Positions 1 through 8,778 of a stretch of 64,000 bases of DNA are shown one piece after another; the first letter of the stretch is position 1; every line of letters starts with the position of its first letter. This DNA comes from Arthrospira sp. PCC 9108 (GTDB lineage: Bacteria > Cyanobacteriota > Cyanobacteriia > Cyanobacteriales > Microcoleaceae), in assembly GCA_016745315.1 (NCBI GenBank), contig CP066886.1:4898501-4962500 (forward strand), read 5' to 3'. The notes beneath the pieces are model-generated. The model searched no databases. It saw only the letters and a list, made by a program, of their open reading frames with translations, and was not told the DNA's origin. Made by a program: the position numbers and the translations under genes.

Positions 1-564
1 CGCCTGGGAGTTTGGGCTTTGCGATCGCAGTTTAGTTTGGGCTTGGGGATATTAAATGCTACCAATACCGAATTTTTGCCCAATAGCGATTTTGTCAGTT
101 GGCTAGGACAGATACAACGGCTACAGCTATGGCGTGACAATCACCTTTTGATTATCCAGGGAGATATACAGTTAGCTGCTGACCCCCTATTTCCTTCTCA
201 ACAGTTTGTTATCGGTGGGGCTCAGTCTTTGCGTGGCTACCGTCAGAATGTCCGCGCCGGGGATAATGGCTTTCGATTCTCTATTGAGGACAGAATTACC
301 CTTAAACGCGATCGCTTGAATTTACCTACTTTACAGTTAGCACCTTTTCTCGATATGGGCAAGGTCTGGAATCATCCCAACAACCCTAATCGTTTACCCA
401 CTCAGACATTTTTGGTGGGAGGTGGTCTGGGGTTACTATGGGAACCTATCCCTAATCTGAATATCCGTTTAGATTATGGTTTACCACTGATACAACTTCG
501 CGATCGTGACAACAATCTTCAGGATCATGGCATCTACTTCAATGTGCTTTATACCCTTAACTAG
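1..564 (+). CDS. TpsB/ShlB-family outer-membrane transporter, C-terminal part (5' truncated by window edge)
   Basis: The frame is open from base 1, so the gene begins upstream of the window; a TTG at 19 is not a real start. The visible ~187 residues look like the end of a two-partner-secretion beta-barrel (ShlB/FhaC/HecB type). They contain FVIGGAQSLRGYR, the conserved loop-6 motif with its RGY, and then alternating hydrophobic strands ending in a short terminal strand (YFNVLYTLN). Family members export large haemolysin/adhesin-like proteins across the outer membrane. The N-terminal POTRA domains are not visible, so an Omp85-type relative cannot be fully excluded. Downstream lies a hairpin array rather than a gene, so no substrate gene is seen here. 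Confidence 0.8.
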   Translation, partial: RLGVWALRSQFSLGLGILNATNTEFLPNSDFVSWLGQIQRLQLWRDNHLLIIQGDIQLAADPLFPSQQFVIGGAQSLRGYRQNVRAGDNGFRFSIEDRITLKRDRLNLPTLQLAPFLDMGKVWNHPNNPNRLPTQTFLVGGGLGLLWEPIPNLNIRLDYGLPLIQLRDRDNNLQDHGIYFNVLYTLN

Positions 565-622
565 GTGCAGGTTATTCTGCCGTCTCACGCAAACGCCAAA
601 AATTAATAACTTTTTACAAAAT

Positions 623-1864
623 GGTGCGTCAGCTTATTTATCCGTTTCCCCTCCCAGATAGATGATTTAGGGGTCTGACGCACCCTACAACGGGTCTATT
701 CGGTGCGTCAGCTTATTTATCCGTTTCCCCTCCCAGATAGATGATTTAGGGGTCTGACGCACCCTACAACGGGTCTATTCGGTGCGTCAGCTTATTTATC
801 CGTTTCCCCTCCCAGATAGATGATTTAGGGGTCTGACGCACCCTACAACGGGTCTATTCGGTGCGTCAGCTTATTTATCCGTGTCCCCTCCCAGATAGAT
901 GATTTAGGGGTCTGACGCACCCTACAACGGGTCTATTCGGTGCGTCAGCTTATTTATCCGTTTCCCCTCCCAGATAGATGATTTAGGGGTCTGACGCACC
1001 CTACAACGGGTCTATTCGGTGCGTCAGCTTATTTATCCGTTTCCCCTCCCAGATAGATGATTCAGGGGTCTGACGCACCCTACAACGGGTCTATTCGGTG
1101 CGTCAGCTTATTTATGTGTCCCCTCCCAGATAGATGATTCAGGGGTCTGACGCACCCTACAACGGGTCTATTCGGTGCGTCAGCTTATTTATGTGTCCCC
1201 TCCCAGATAGATGATTTAGGGGTCTGACGCACCCTACAACGGGTCTATTCGGTGCGTCAGCTTATTTATCCGTTTCCCCTCCCAGATGATGATTCAGGGG
1301 TCTGACGCACCCTACAACGGGTCTATTCGGTGCGTCAGCTTATTTATCCGTTTCCCCTCCCAGATAGATGATTTAGGGGTCTGACGCACCCTACAACGGG
1401 TCTATTCGGTGCGTCAGCTTATTTATCCGTTTCCCCTCCCAGATAGATGATTTAGGGGTCTGACGCACCCTACAACGGGTCTATTCGGTGCGTCAGCTTA
1501 TTTATCCGTTTCCCCTCCCAGATAGATGATTCAGGGGTCTGACGCACCCTACAACGGGTCTATTCGGTGCGTCAGCTTATTTATGTGTCCCCTCCCAGAT
1601 AGATGATTTAGGGGTCTGACGCACCCTACAACGGGTCTATTCGGTGCGTCAGCTTATTTATCCGTTTCCCCTCCCAGATGATGATTCAGGGGTCTGACGC
1701 ACCCTACAACGGGTCTATTCGGTGCGTCAGCTTATTTATCCGTTTCCCCTCCCAGATAGATGATTCAGGGGTCTGACGCACCCTACAACGGGTCTATTCG
1801 GTGCGTCAGCTTATTTATCCGTTTCCCCTCCCAGATAGATGATTTAGGGGTCTACGCACCCTAC
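623..1864. repeat. Tandem array of 16 near-identical 77-79 bp palindromic units
   Basis: Units begin at 623, 702, 781, 860, 939, 1018, 1097, 1174, 1251, 1329, 1408, 1487, 1566, 1643, 1721 and 1800; the last is cut short at 1864. Each unit starts with GGTGCGTCAG and, 42 bases on, has its exact complement CTGACGCACC. Inside are CCCCT and AGGGG, which can also pair, giving a two-tier stem-loop. A 17-base linker (CTACAACGGGTCTATTC) joins units. Differences are 1-2 base deletions (units of 77 and 78) and a T/C change before AGGGG. There is no open frame and no unique spacers. The GGTGCGT...ACGCACCCTAC form resembles dispersed cyanobacterial palindromic repeats (recalled, not searched). Confidence 0.97.
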
Positions 1865-2205
1865 TAATTTGTGTATTGTAACTCTTTTACTCTAAAAAAG
1901 GCACAAATTATCATAAAACTTGATAAATTTACTTGAGCTGTTATGAGAGACCATGAGATATTTATATATCCTTGATAAACTAAAATGCTTTATTTTCCGA
2001 CTAAATATAAATTTATAGCCCCTTTCCATTTGCGGAAAATTCATCAATAATGGCAATCAAGAGGGACAGCGATGTTATGGGGTAAGACAAAAACCGTACT
2101 ACCTGAAATAGCGATCGCCACCCCAACAAAAGCAAAGATAAAAAACTTGGGATGCTGAGTTAGTCCTAACTACTCAGCCCCCCCATGATTGAAAAAGTAT
2201 GCCCC
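1865..2205 (+). other. Intergenic region upstream of chlL
   Basis: AT-rich, about 340 bp, between the repeat array and the chlL ribosome-binding site. No credible gene is seen on either strand. It must carry the chlL promoter, but I could not pick a convincing -35/-10 pair. One HIP1-like GCGATCGC lies near 2112. Confidence 0.5.
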
Positions 2206-2210
2206 AGGAG
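2206..2210 (+). promoter_or_regulatory. Ribosome-binding site deciding the chlL start
   Basis: AGGAG sits 8 bases before GTG 2219. It supports that GTG over the in-frame TTG at 2189 and over the out-of-frame ATG at 2185. Confidence 0.75.
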
Positions 2211-2218
2211 AAAAAATC

Positions 2219-3085
2219 GTGAAACTCGCAGTATATGGAAAAGGTGGAATTGGCAAATCAACAACCAGTTGCAATATTTCCGTGGCCCTAGCCAAACGGG
2301 GTAAAAAAGTCCTGCAAATTGGCTGCGATCCCAAACACGACAGCACATTTACCCTCACAGGGTTCCTAATTCCTACTATTATTGATACCTTGCAGGAAAA
2401 AGACTATCACTATGAGGATATATGGCCCGAAGATGTCATCTATAAAGGCTATGGCGGCGTTGATTGCGTAGAAGCAGGCGGTCCCCCGGCTGGTGCTGGT
2501 TGTGGTGGCTATGTGGTCGGAGAAACCGTTAAACTTCTCAAAGAACTAAATGCCTTTGATGAATACGATGTCATCCTGTTTGATGTTCTTGGGGACGTGG
2601 TTTGTGGTGGTTTCGCCGCCCCCCTCAATTATGCTGACTATTGCATGATTGTCACCGATAATGGCTTTGATGCCTTATTTGCAGCTAATCGCATCTCCGC
2701 TTCTGTGCGGGAAAAATCTCGGACTCACCCCCTACGGTTAGCGGGTTTGATTGGGAACCGGACCTCTAAGCGCGATCTGATTGATAAATATGTCGAGTCG
2801 GTCCCTATGCCAGTTTTGGAAGTATTGCCGCTAATTGAAGATATCCGGGTATCTCGGGTTAAGGGGAAAACCCTGTTTGAGATGGCGGAAACTGACCCAT
2901 CTCTAAGTTATGTCTGCGATTACTATCTTAATATTGCTGATCAAATCCTGTCTCAGCCGGAGGGTGTAGTTCCCAAAGATGCGCCAGATAGGGAATTGTT
3001 CTCTCTTCTGTCTGATTTTTACCTCAATCCAACCAAGCCTTCTGTTCAAACTCAGGAAGATGAGCTAGACCTGATGATGGTTTAA
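2219..3085 (+). CDS. chlL: Light-independent protochlorophyllide reductase, iron-sulfur ATP-binding subunit ChlL
   Basis: ChlL is the NifH-like homodimeric reductase of the dark-operative protochlorophyllide reductase. It hydrolyses ATP and passes electrons to ChlN-ChlB so chlorophyll can be made without light. The protein starts MKLAVYGKGGIGKS, a deviant P-loop right at the N-terminus as usual for ChlL. The cluster-ligand cysteines lie in EAGGPPAGAGCGGY and in LGDVVCGGF. The length of 288 residues is typical. The start is set at GTG 2219 because an AGGAG lies 8 bases upstream and family members begin at this methionine; a TTG 30 bases earlier would add 10 unsupported residues. It precedes the DUF5331-like gene and chlN on the same strand; chlB is not in the window. 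Confidence 0.97.
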   Translation: MKLAVYGKGGIGKSTTSCNISVALAKRGKKVLQIGCDPKHDSTFTLTGFLIPTIIDTLQEKDYHYEDIWPEDVIYKGYGGVDCVEAGGPPAGAGCGGYVVGETVKLLKELNAFDEYDVILFDVLGDVVCGGFAAPLNYADYCMIVTDNGFDALFAANRISASVREKSRTHPLRLAGLIGNRTSKRDLIDKYVESVPMPVLEVLPLIEDIRVSRVKGKTLFEMAETDPSLSYVCDYYLNIADQILSQPEGVVPKDAPDRELFSLLSDFYLNPTKPSVQTQEDELDLMMV

Positions 3086-3120
3086 TAAGTCTAGCTACTC
3101 AGGATAAGGAATAAGAGGTT

Positions 3121-4637
3121 ATGGCTTTCTTCCAGGAGTTTACTACTACCCTGAAACAAAAGTGGTTAGACTACTATCAGGCTAATCGTGAATGGTTGGT
3201 TTTACAAATGGACATTAGTTCCATTGACACCCCGGATGGAGGTAGAAGGCCATCCTCAGCCATGATTTTGGGGACTATCAACGCCCTCGACCCAGAAGCG
3301 GCTCTGTTGATGTTCCCCTTTTCCAAACTTAATCCTGATCCAGAAAAGTTGATTGAGGTTCTGGGTTTACATTTTGACCCAGAGCATGAGCTGGCCAGGA
3401 TTTCTGGTTCTTTACCTGATCAGCCTCCGGTTGCTCAAGAACCTGTAAAGGCTGCGCCGGGATACCATCCTCCCCGAGAGCTAACACTTGAACCAGAGCC
3501 AGAGGAAGATTTAGGTCTCGGTGATGCTGAGGAAGAATTAGCTACCGATGACTTAGGTTTAGACCTCGGTGATGATGCTACCGATGACTTAGCTACCGAT
3601 GACATGGATTTAGGTCTCGGTGATGATGCTACGATGACTTAGCTACCGATGACATGGATTTAGGTCTCGGTGATGATGCTACCGATGACTTAGCTACCGA
3701 TGACATGGATTTAGGTCTCGGTGATGATGCTACCGATGACTTAGCTACCGATGACATGGATTTAGGTCTCGGTGATGATGCTACCGATGACTTAGCTACC
3801 GATGACATGGATTTAGGTCTCGATGATGCTACCGATGACTTAGCTACCGATGACATGGATTTAGGTCTCGGTGATGATGCTACCGATGACTTAGCTACCG
3901 ATGATATGGATTTAGGTCTCGGTGATGATGCTACCGATGACTTAGCCACCGACGACATGGATTTAGGTCTCGGTGATGATGCTACCGATGACTTAGCTAC
4001 CGATGACATGGATTTAGGTTTAGACCTAGATGATGCTGGGGATGACTTAGCCACCGATGACATGGATTTAGGTCTCGATGATGCTACCGATGACTTAGCT
4101 ACCGATGACATGGATTTAGGTTTAGACCTAGATGATGCTGGGGATGACTTAGCCACCGATGACATGGATTTAGGTCTCGATGATGCTACCGATGACTTAG
4201 CTACCGATGACATGGATTTAGGTTTAGACCTAGATGATGCTGGGGATGACTTAGCCACCGATGACATGGATTTAGGTTTAGACCTAGATGATGCTGGGGA
4301 TGATCTAGCTACGGATGATTTAGATTTAGAGGAAAGTAATCCATTTAAAGATGATTCCTCAGATGATATCGGAGAGCTAGATCTTAGCCTAGATGGAGAT
4401 GATGATTTAGGAGACTTTGGTAGTTCCTCTGATGATGATTTAGATATAGGAGACTTGAATGATGACGACAGCGATTTAGGCGATTTAGGAGACTTAGGAG
4501 ACTTAGGAGATTTAGAGGAAATCAGTTTAGAAGAGCTAGGAGAGGTAACGACTGGAGATACAGATAAGTTTGATTTAGATCTGGACAGCCTGACCGAATC
4601 AAATGATGATGATATCTCAATATCAGACTTTAAATAA
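3121..4637 (+). pseudogene. DUF5331-like protein with long acidic repeat tail, interrupted by a one-base deletion
   Basis: The N-terminal ~110 residues (MAFFQEFTTTLKQKWLDYY...) form a compact soluble domain. I recognise it as the cyanobacterial DUF5331 type found between chlL and chlN; function unknown. A tail follows with ~15 copies of a 16-18 residue acidic unit (DDATDDLATDDMDLGLG), then an Asp/Leu-rich end finishing ISDFK. At 3631-3633 one C is missing from the repeat codon ACC (TACGAT instead of TACCGAT). The first frame then stops at TAG 3640-3642, while the original repeat resumes in the next frame to 4637. Restoring one C gives a ~505-residue protein. All other unit-length changes (48/51/54 bp) keep frame, so this is a single lesion: a read error, true mutation or slippage switch. 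Confidence 0.8.
3568..4329 (+). repeat. In-gene minisatellite encoding Asp-rich 16-18 residue units
   Basis: About 15 tandem units of 48, 51 or 54 bp with the core GCTACCGATGACTTAGCTAC. Early units are mostly 51 bp; later ones alternate a 48-bp form (GLDDAT) and a 54-bp form (GLDLDDAG). The tail would be extremely acidic and disordered. The reverse strand also stays open through the array as a by-product of codon periodicity. Confidence 0.93.
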
Positions 4638-4814
4638 GTCAATCATTCCTTAACATCTAACAGGCTGGTGTACTCATTATGATTTTGGAAGTTAGTAGCC
4701 AAAGTCAACCGTTGATCATGTCTAAATTTCTGCCAGGTTGTCATCTCATAAATAGCTGGGTGTCAACAGCTTAAAAAGTGACACTAAAACTGGCTTAATT
4801 ATAAGGAGAAATAT

Positions 4815-6218
4815 ATGACTGTTGCTCAACCTGAAGCACTTACCTTTGAATGTGAAACTGGTAATTATCACACTTTTTGTCCGATTAGTTGTGTGGCGTG
4901 GTTGTACCAGAAAATTGAAGATAGTTTCTTTTTAGTAATTGGTACAAAAACCTGCGGCTATTTCTTACAAAATGCGATGGGGGTGATGATTTTTGCAGAA
5001 CCTCGTTATGCAATGGCTGAGTTAGAAGAGGGTGATATTTCGGCTCAACTTAATGATTATGATGAATTAAAACGACTGTGTTTGCAAATTAAACGCGATC
5101 GCAATCCTAGTGTAATTGTATGGATCGGAACCTGTACTACTGAAATCATTAAAATGGATTTGGAGGGGTTGGCTCCTAAATTAGAGGGTGAAATTGGAAT
5201 TCCTATTGTGGTGGCGAGAGCAAATGGTTTAGATTATGCTTTTACCCAGGGAGAAGATACGGTTCTAGCGGCGATGGCTAATCGCTGTCCGAAAGAACCT
5301 GAAAAAGATGCGACTACGGCGACTTCAGGCGATCGCAATGCGATTCAGAAATTGCTGAGTTTTGGTAAAAAAAATGAGGATGTCACTAAGGAAGAGTCAG
5401 AATATGTAGACCATCCCCCGTTAGTGTTATTTGGTTCCCTCCCAGACCCGGTAGTAACTAATCTGAGTTTGGAGTTGAAAAAACAGGGGATTAAGGTATC
5501 TGGATGGCTTCCAGCGAAGCGTTATACGGAACTTCCGGTTTTAGAAGAGGGTTATTATGTATCGGGGGTAAATCCGTTTCTCTCGCGCACCGCAACTACT
5601 TTAATGCGTCGTCGTAAGTGTAAACTGATTGGCGCACCGTTCCCCATTGGACCTGATGGAACACGAGCTTGGATTGAAAAAATTTGCTCTGTATTCGGTA
5701 TTGAACCCCAGGGATTAGATGAACGAGAAGCTCAAATTTGGGCGAATTTAGAGGATTATCTTGAGTTAATCCGGGGTAAGTCGGTGTTCTTTATGGGGGA
5801 TAATTTGTTAGAAATTTCCCTAGCACGTTTCTTGATTCGCTGTGGGATGACTTGCGCGGAAATTGGCATTCCTTATATGGATAAGCGCTACCAAAAGGCG
5901 GAGTTAGACTTACTGGAAAAAACTTGTCATGAAATGGGGGTTCCGGCTCCGAAAATTATGGAAAAGCCGGATAATTATAATCAGATTCAACGGATTTATG
6001 AACTTCAGCCGGATCTGGTAATTACGGGTATGGCTCATGCGAATCCTTTGGAGGCGCGGGGTATTAATACTAAGTGGTCGGTTGAGTTTACTTTTGCTCA
6101 AATTCATGGGTTTACTAATGCTCGTGATATTCTGGAGTTGGTGACTCGTCCCCTCCGTCGTAACCATAACCTGAAAGATTTGGGTTGGAGTAATTTGGTG
6201 AAGGAGGCTAAGGTTTAA
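4815..6218 (+). CDS. chlN: Light-independent protochlorophyllide reductase subunit N
   Basis: ChlN is the NifD-like subunit that, with ChlB, binds protochlorophyllide and a 4Fe-4S cluster and reduces ring D using electrons from ChlL. The protein is 467 residues, the usual size. Three ChlN cluster cysteines are visible at 22 (HTFCPISC), 47 (TKTCGYF) and 107 (IGTCTTEI); the fourth ligand is an Asp on ChlB, not in this window. Translation starts at ATG 4815 with AGGAG at 4804-4808. It lies 177 bp after the acidic-repeat gene and is followed by a clear terminator, so the chlL-chlN cluster ends here. Confidence 0.97.
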   Translation: MTVAQPEALTFECETGNYHTFCPISCVAWLYQKIEDSFFLVIGTKTCGYFLQNAMGVMIFAEPRYAMAELEEGDISAQLNDYDELKRLCLQIKRDRNPSVIVWIGTCTTEIIKMDLEGLAPKLEGEIGIPIVVARANGLDYAFTQGEDTVLAAMANRCPKEPEKDATTATSGDRNAIQKLLSFGKKNEDVTKEESEYVDHPPLVLFGSLPDPVVTNLSLELKKQGIKVSGWLPAKRYTELPVLEEGYYVSGVNPFLSRTATTLMRRRKCKLIGAPFPIGPDGTRAWIEKICSVFGIEPQGLDEREAQIWANLEDYLELIRGKSVFFMGDNLLEISLARFLIRCGMTCAEIGIPYMDKRYQKAELDLLEKTCHEMGVPAPKIMEKPDNYNQIQRIYELQPDLVITGMAHANPLEARGINTKWSVEFTFAQIHGFTNARDILELVTRPLRRNHNLKDLGWSNLVKEAKV

Positions 6219-6240
6219 TCAATTACTGTTGATGGAAAGG

Positions 6241-6268
6241 AGAGCGATCGCTTTAGGTCGCTCTTTTC
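6241..6268 (+). terminator. Rho-independent terminator after chlN
   Basis: AGAGCGA (6241-6247) pairs with TCGCTCT (6258-6264), G-T pairs can extend the base, and TTTT follows. The ascending arm and loop contain a complete GCGATCGC (HIP1) octamer. Confidence 0.8.
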
Positions 6269-6306
6269 GCGTTTGATTAGGATTTTCGATACATTGTCCA
6301 GCAGAT

Positions 6307-7230
6307 ATGACTATGAACACAATCGTTAATTATCATGTTATTGACCCTAAGAATATTGGGGATTTGTTCTCGTCCCCAGTCAATTATTTTCAGTTTCCGG
6401 GTTATGAAGTTATCAAGCGAGATATTCGGACTCTGGATAATTCCCCGCCACTAGAAGACGCGGAAACTCTATTGAATCATCATGCGATCGTTGGTGGTGG
6501 TGGGTTAATGTTTGACCGCTTTTTGCCGAATTTTCAACGTTTACAAGCTGGTACAAATGGCAATAGTTTGATTTTATGGGGAGCCGGACAGCAGGTTTAT
6601 CAACTGAAAAATTCCGGTTTAACAGATGGTTCACACTCACCCTATAATAACAATATTTTTGACTATACCCCTTATTTAAAAGATTTTAATTGTATTGGAA
6701 TTAGGGACTATAATCAAGGTTATGATTGAGTTCCCTGCGTGAGCTGCATGGATGGATTTTTTGATAAGGAATACTCTATTCAGCAGGAATTTGTAGTATT
6801 TTCGCATAAAAAATTTCAACTTAAAATTGATTCATTTCCTCGGATGACTAATGAAGGTAACAACTTTGAGGAAATTATTAGTTTTTTGGCTTCAGGGGAA
6901 ACTATTTTAACCAGTTCTTTCCACGGAGCCTATTGGGGAACACTGCTGGGACGAAAGGTTTTAGCTTTCCCATTTACCAGTAAATTTTTGACCCTAAAAC
7001 ATCCAGTTGCTATGTATCCAGGGATTCATTGGAAACAACCAAAACGGGAGATAAAAATATTGGGAAAAACTCTATATCAGCGATTTGATGAAAGTAAATT
7101 TTTGTGCAGTACGGATAATTGGCGATCGCATCTTAAACACTGCCAATCTTATCCGGAAAGTTTACAAGAATGTCGCGATCGCAATAATTGGTTTTATCAG
7201 CAAGTCATGAATCACCTAAGTACAGTATAA
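6307..7230 (+). pseudogene. Polysaccharide pyruvyl transferase-family gene with in-frame TGA
   Basis: Two open stretches in the same frame, 6307-6729 and 6730-7230, are separated only by TGA at 6727-6729. The joined protein (~307 residues) has features of the pyruvyl-transferase/WcaK-like fold: a GGGGLMFD loop, LILWGAG, a CIGIRDYN strand, then after the stop VPCVSCMD and later ILTSSFHGAYWGTLLGRKV with the typical SSFHG motif. In such proteins this junction normally reads ...W-VPC-SC..., so a TGG-to-TGA nonsense change is the simplest explanation. Such enzymes add ketal pyruvate to cell-surface glycans; the acceptor is unknown here. It stands alone after the chlN terminator, with no glycan cluster nearby. 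Confidence 0.75.
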
Positions 7231-7267
7231 TCTAAATTCATGCAATTTTGACCTTTGGCCCAAAGTT

Positions 7268-8778
7268 ATGCACTCCGACTACCTAAAACGAATCCTCACC
7301 GCCCGGGTCTATGATGTCGCCCAGGAAACCCCCTAGAATTAGCTCCTAGACTATCCGAAAGGTTAAATAATCAAGTCCTCCTCAAGCGAGAAGATATGCA
7401 GTCTGTGTTCTCATTTAAACTGCGGGGAGCCTATAATAAAATAGCCCAATTAACCCCGGAAAGCCTCGCCCAGGGAGTAATAGCCGCCTCAGCGGGAAAT
7501 CACGCCCAGGGGGTAGCTTTGGGAGCAAGTCGCCTAGGAAGTCGGGCAATTATTGTTATGCCAACTACTACCCCAGATGTGAAAGTACAGGCGGTTAAAG
7601 CTAGAGGCGGGGAGGTAGTTTTATATGGAGAAACCTTTGATGATGCCTATGCTTACGCGCGCCAATTAGAAGTCGAAAAAAACCTAACTTTTATTCATCC
7701 CTTCGATGACCCAGACGTGATTGCTGGACAGGGAACTATTGCCATGGAAATATTAAGGCAATATCAAAAGCCTATTGATGCTATCTTTGTGGCTATAGGA
7801 GGCGGCGGTTTGATTTCTGGTATTGCGGCTTATGTGAAACGACTGCGACCAGAAATTAAAATTATTGGGGTGGAACCTGTGGATGCTGATGCGATGTCTC
7901 AATCTTTGAAAGCTGGACATAGGGTAAAATTATCCGAGGTGGGATTATTTGCTGATGGGGTGGCGGTGCGACAGGTGGGAGAGGAGACTTTTCGCCTCTG
8001 TCAAACTTATGTAGATGATATTATTTTAGTGGGAACTGATGATATTTGTGCCGCGATTAAGGATGTGTTTGAGGATACTAGATCAATTTTAGAGCCCGCT
8101 GGTGCATTAGCGATCGCCGGAATGAAAGCCTATGTGGAAAGGGAGAAGCTCAATAATTGTACTTTAATTGCTGTAGCCTGTGGCGCAAATATGAACTTTG
8201 ACCGTCTGCAATTTGTCGCAGAAAGAGCCGAATTTGGAGAACGACGCGAGGCGATTTTTGCCGTGACAATTCCTGAACAACCGGGAAGTTTACGCAAGTT
8301 TTGTAACTGCTTAGGAAAACGTAATCTCACCGAATTTAACTATCGCATTGCGGACGAAAAAGAAGCCCATATTTTTGTCGGTGTTCAAATTAAAGGCCGG
8401 GAAGATGCCCAAAAGTTAACAGAAAACTTTGCCGAACATGATTTAATTGCCATCGATTTAACAGATGATGAATTAACTAAAATGCACTTGCGCCACATGG
8501 TAGGCGGTCGTTCTCCTCTGGCTCATGATGAGTTATTATATCGTTTCGAGTTTCCCGAACGTCCGGGTGCATTAATGAAGTTTGTCGAGTCTATGAGTCA
8601 CACTTGGAATATTAGTTTATTTCACTATCGCAACAATGGCTCAGACTACGGCCGTATTGTGGTTGGAATGCAAGTTCCCCCCCAGGAAATGCAGAAATGG
8701 CAAGAGTTTTTAGACACCCTAGGATATCGCTATTGGGATGAAAATAAAAATCCTGCCTATAAATTGTTTTTAGGTTAA
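7268..8778 (+). pseudogene. ilvA: Threonine ammonia-lyase (biosynthetic), frameshifted near the N-terminus
   Basis: IlvA is a PLP enzyme that deaminates threonine to 2-oxobutanoate, the first step of isoleucine synthesis. The main open stretch from 7396 (460 residues) lacks the expected N-terminus. That N-terminus is encoded just upstream in another frame from ATG 7268 (MHSDYLKRILTARVYDVAQ...), and the frames meet at a run of five C (7329-7333). One more C gives ...QETPLELAPRLSERLNN... and a normal ~503-residue protein. The PLP-lysine motif SFKLRGAYNK, the glycine-rich phosphate loop AIGGGG and two C-terminal ACT-like regulatory domains (from about residue 340) are intact. Loss would threaten isoleucine synthesis unless a bypass exists, so a homopolymer read error is likely. 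Its stop overlaps the convergent kinase gene by 4 bp. Confidence 0.9.

Noticed and set aside
623..1864. CRISPR array
   Set aside because: Units are contiguous copies including the linker; there are no unique spacers and no cas genes.
3629..4642. Ser/Lys-rich 337-codon ORF antisense to the acidic repeat
   Set aside because: Opposite-strand shadow of the codon-periodic minisatellite; no start signal and pure low complexity.
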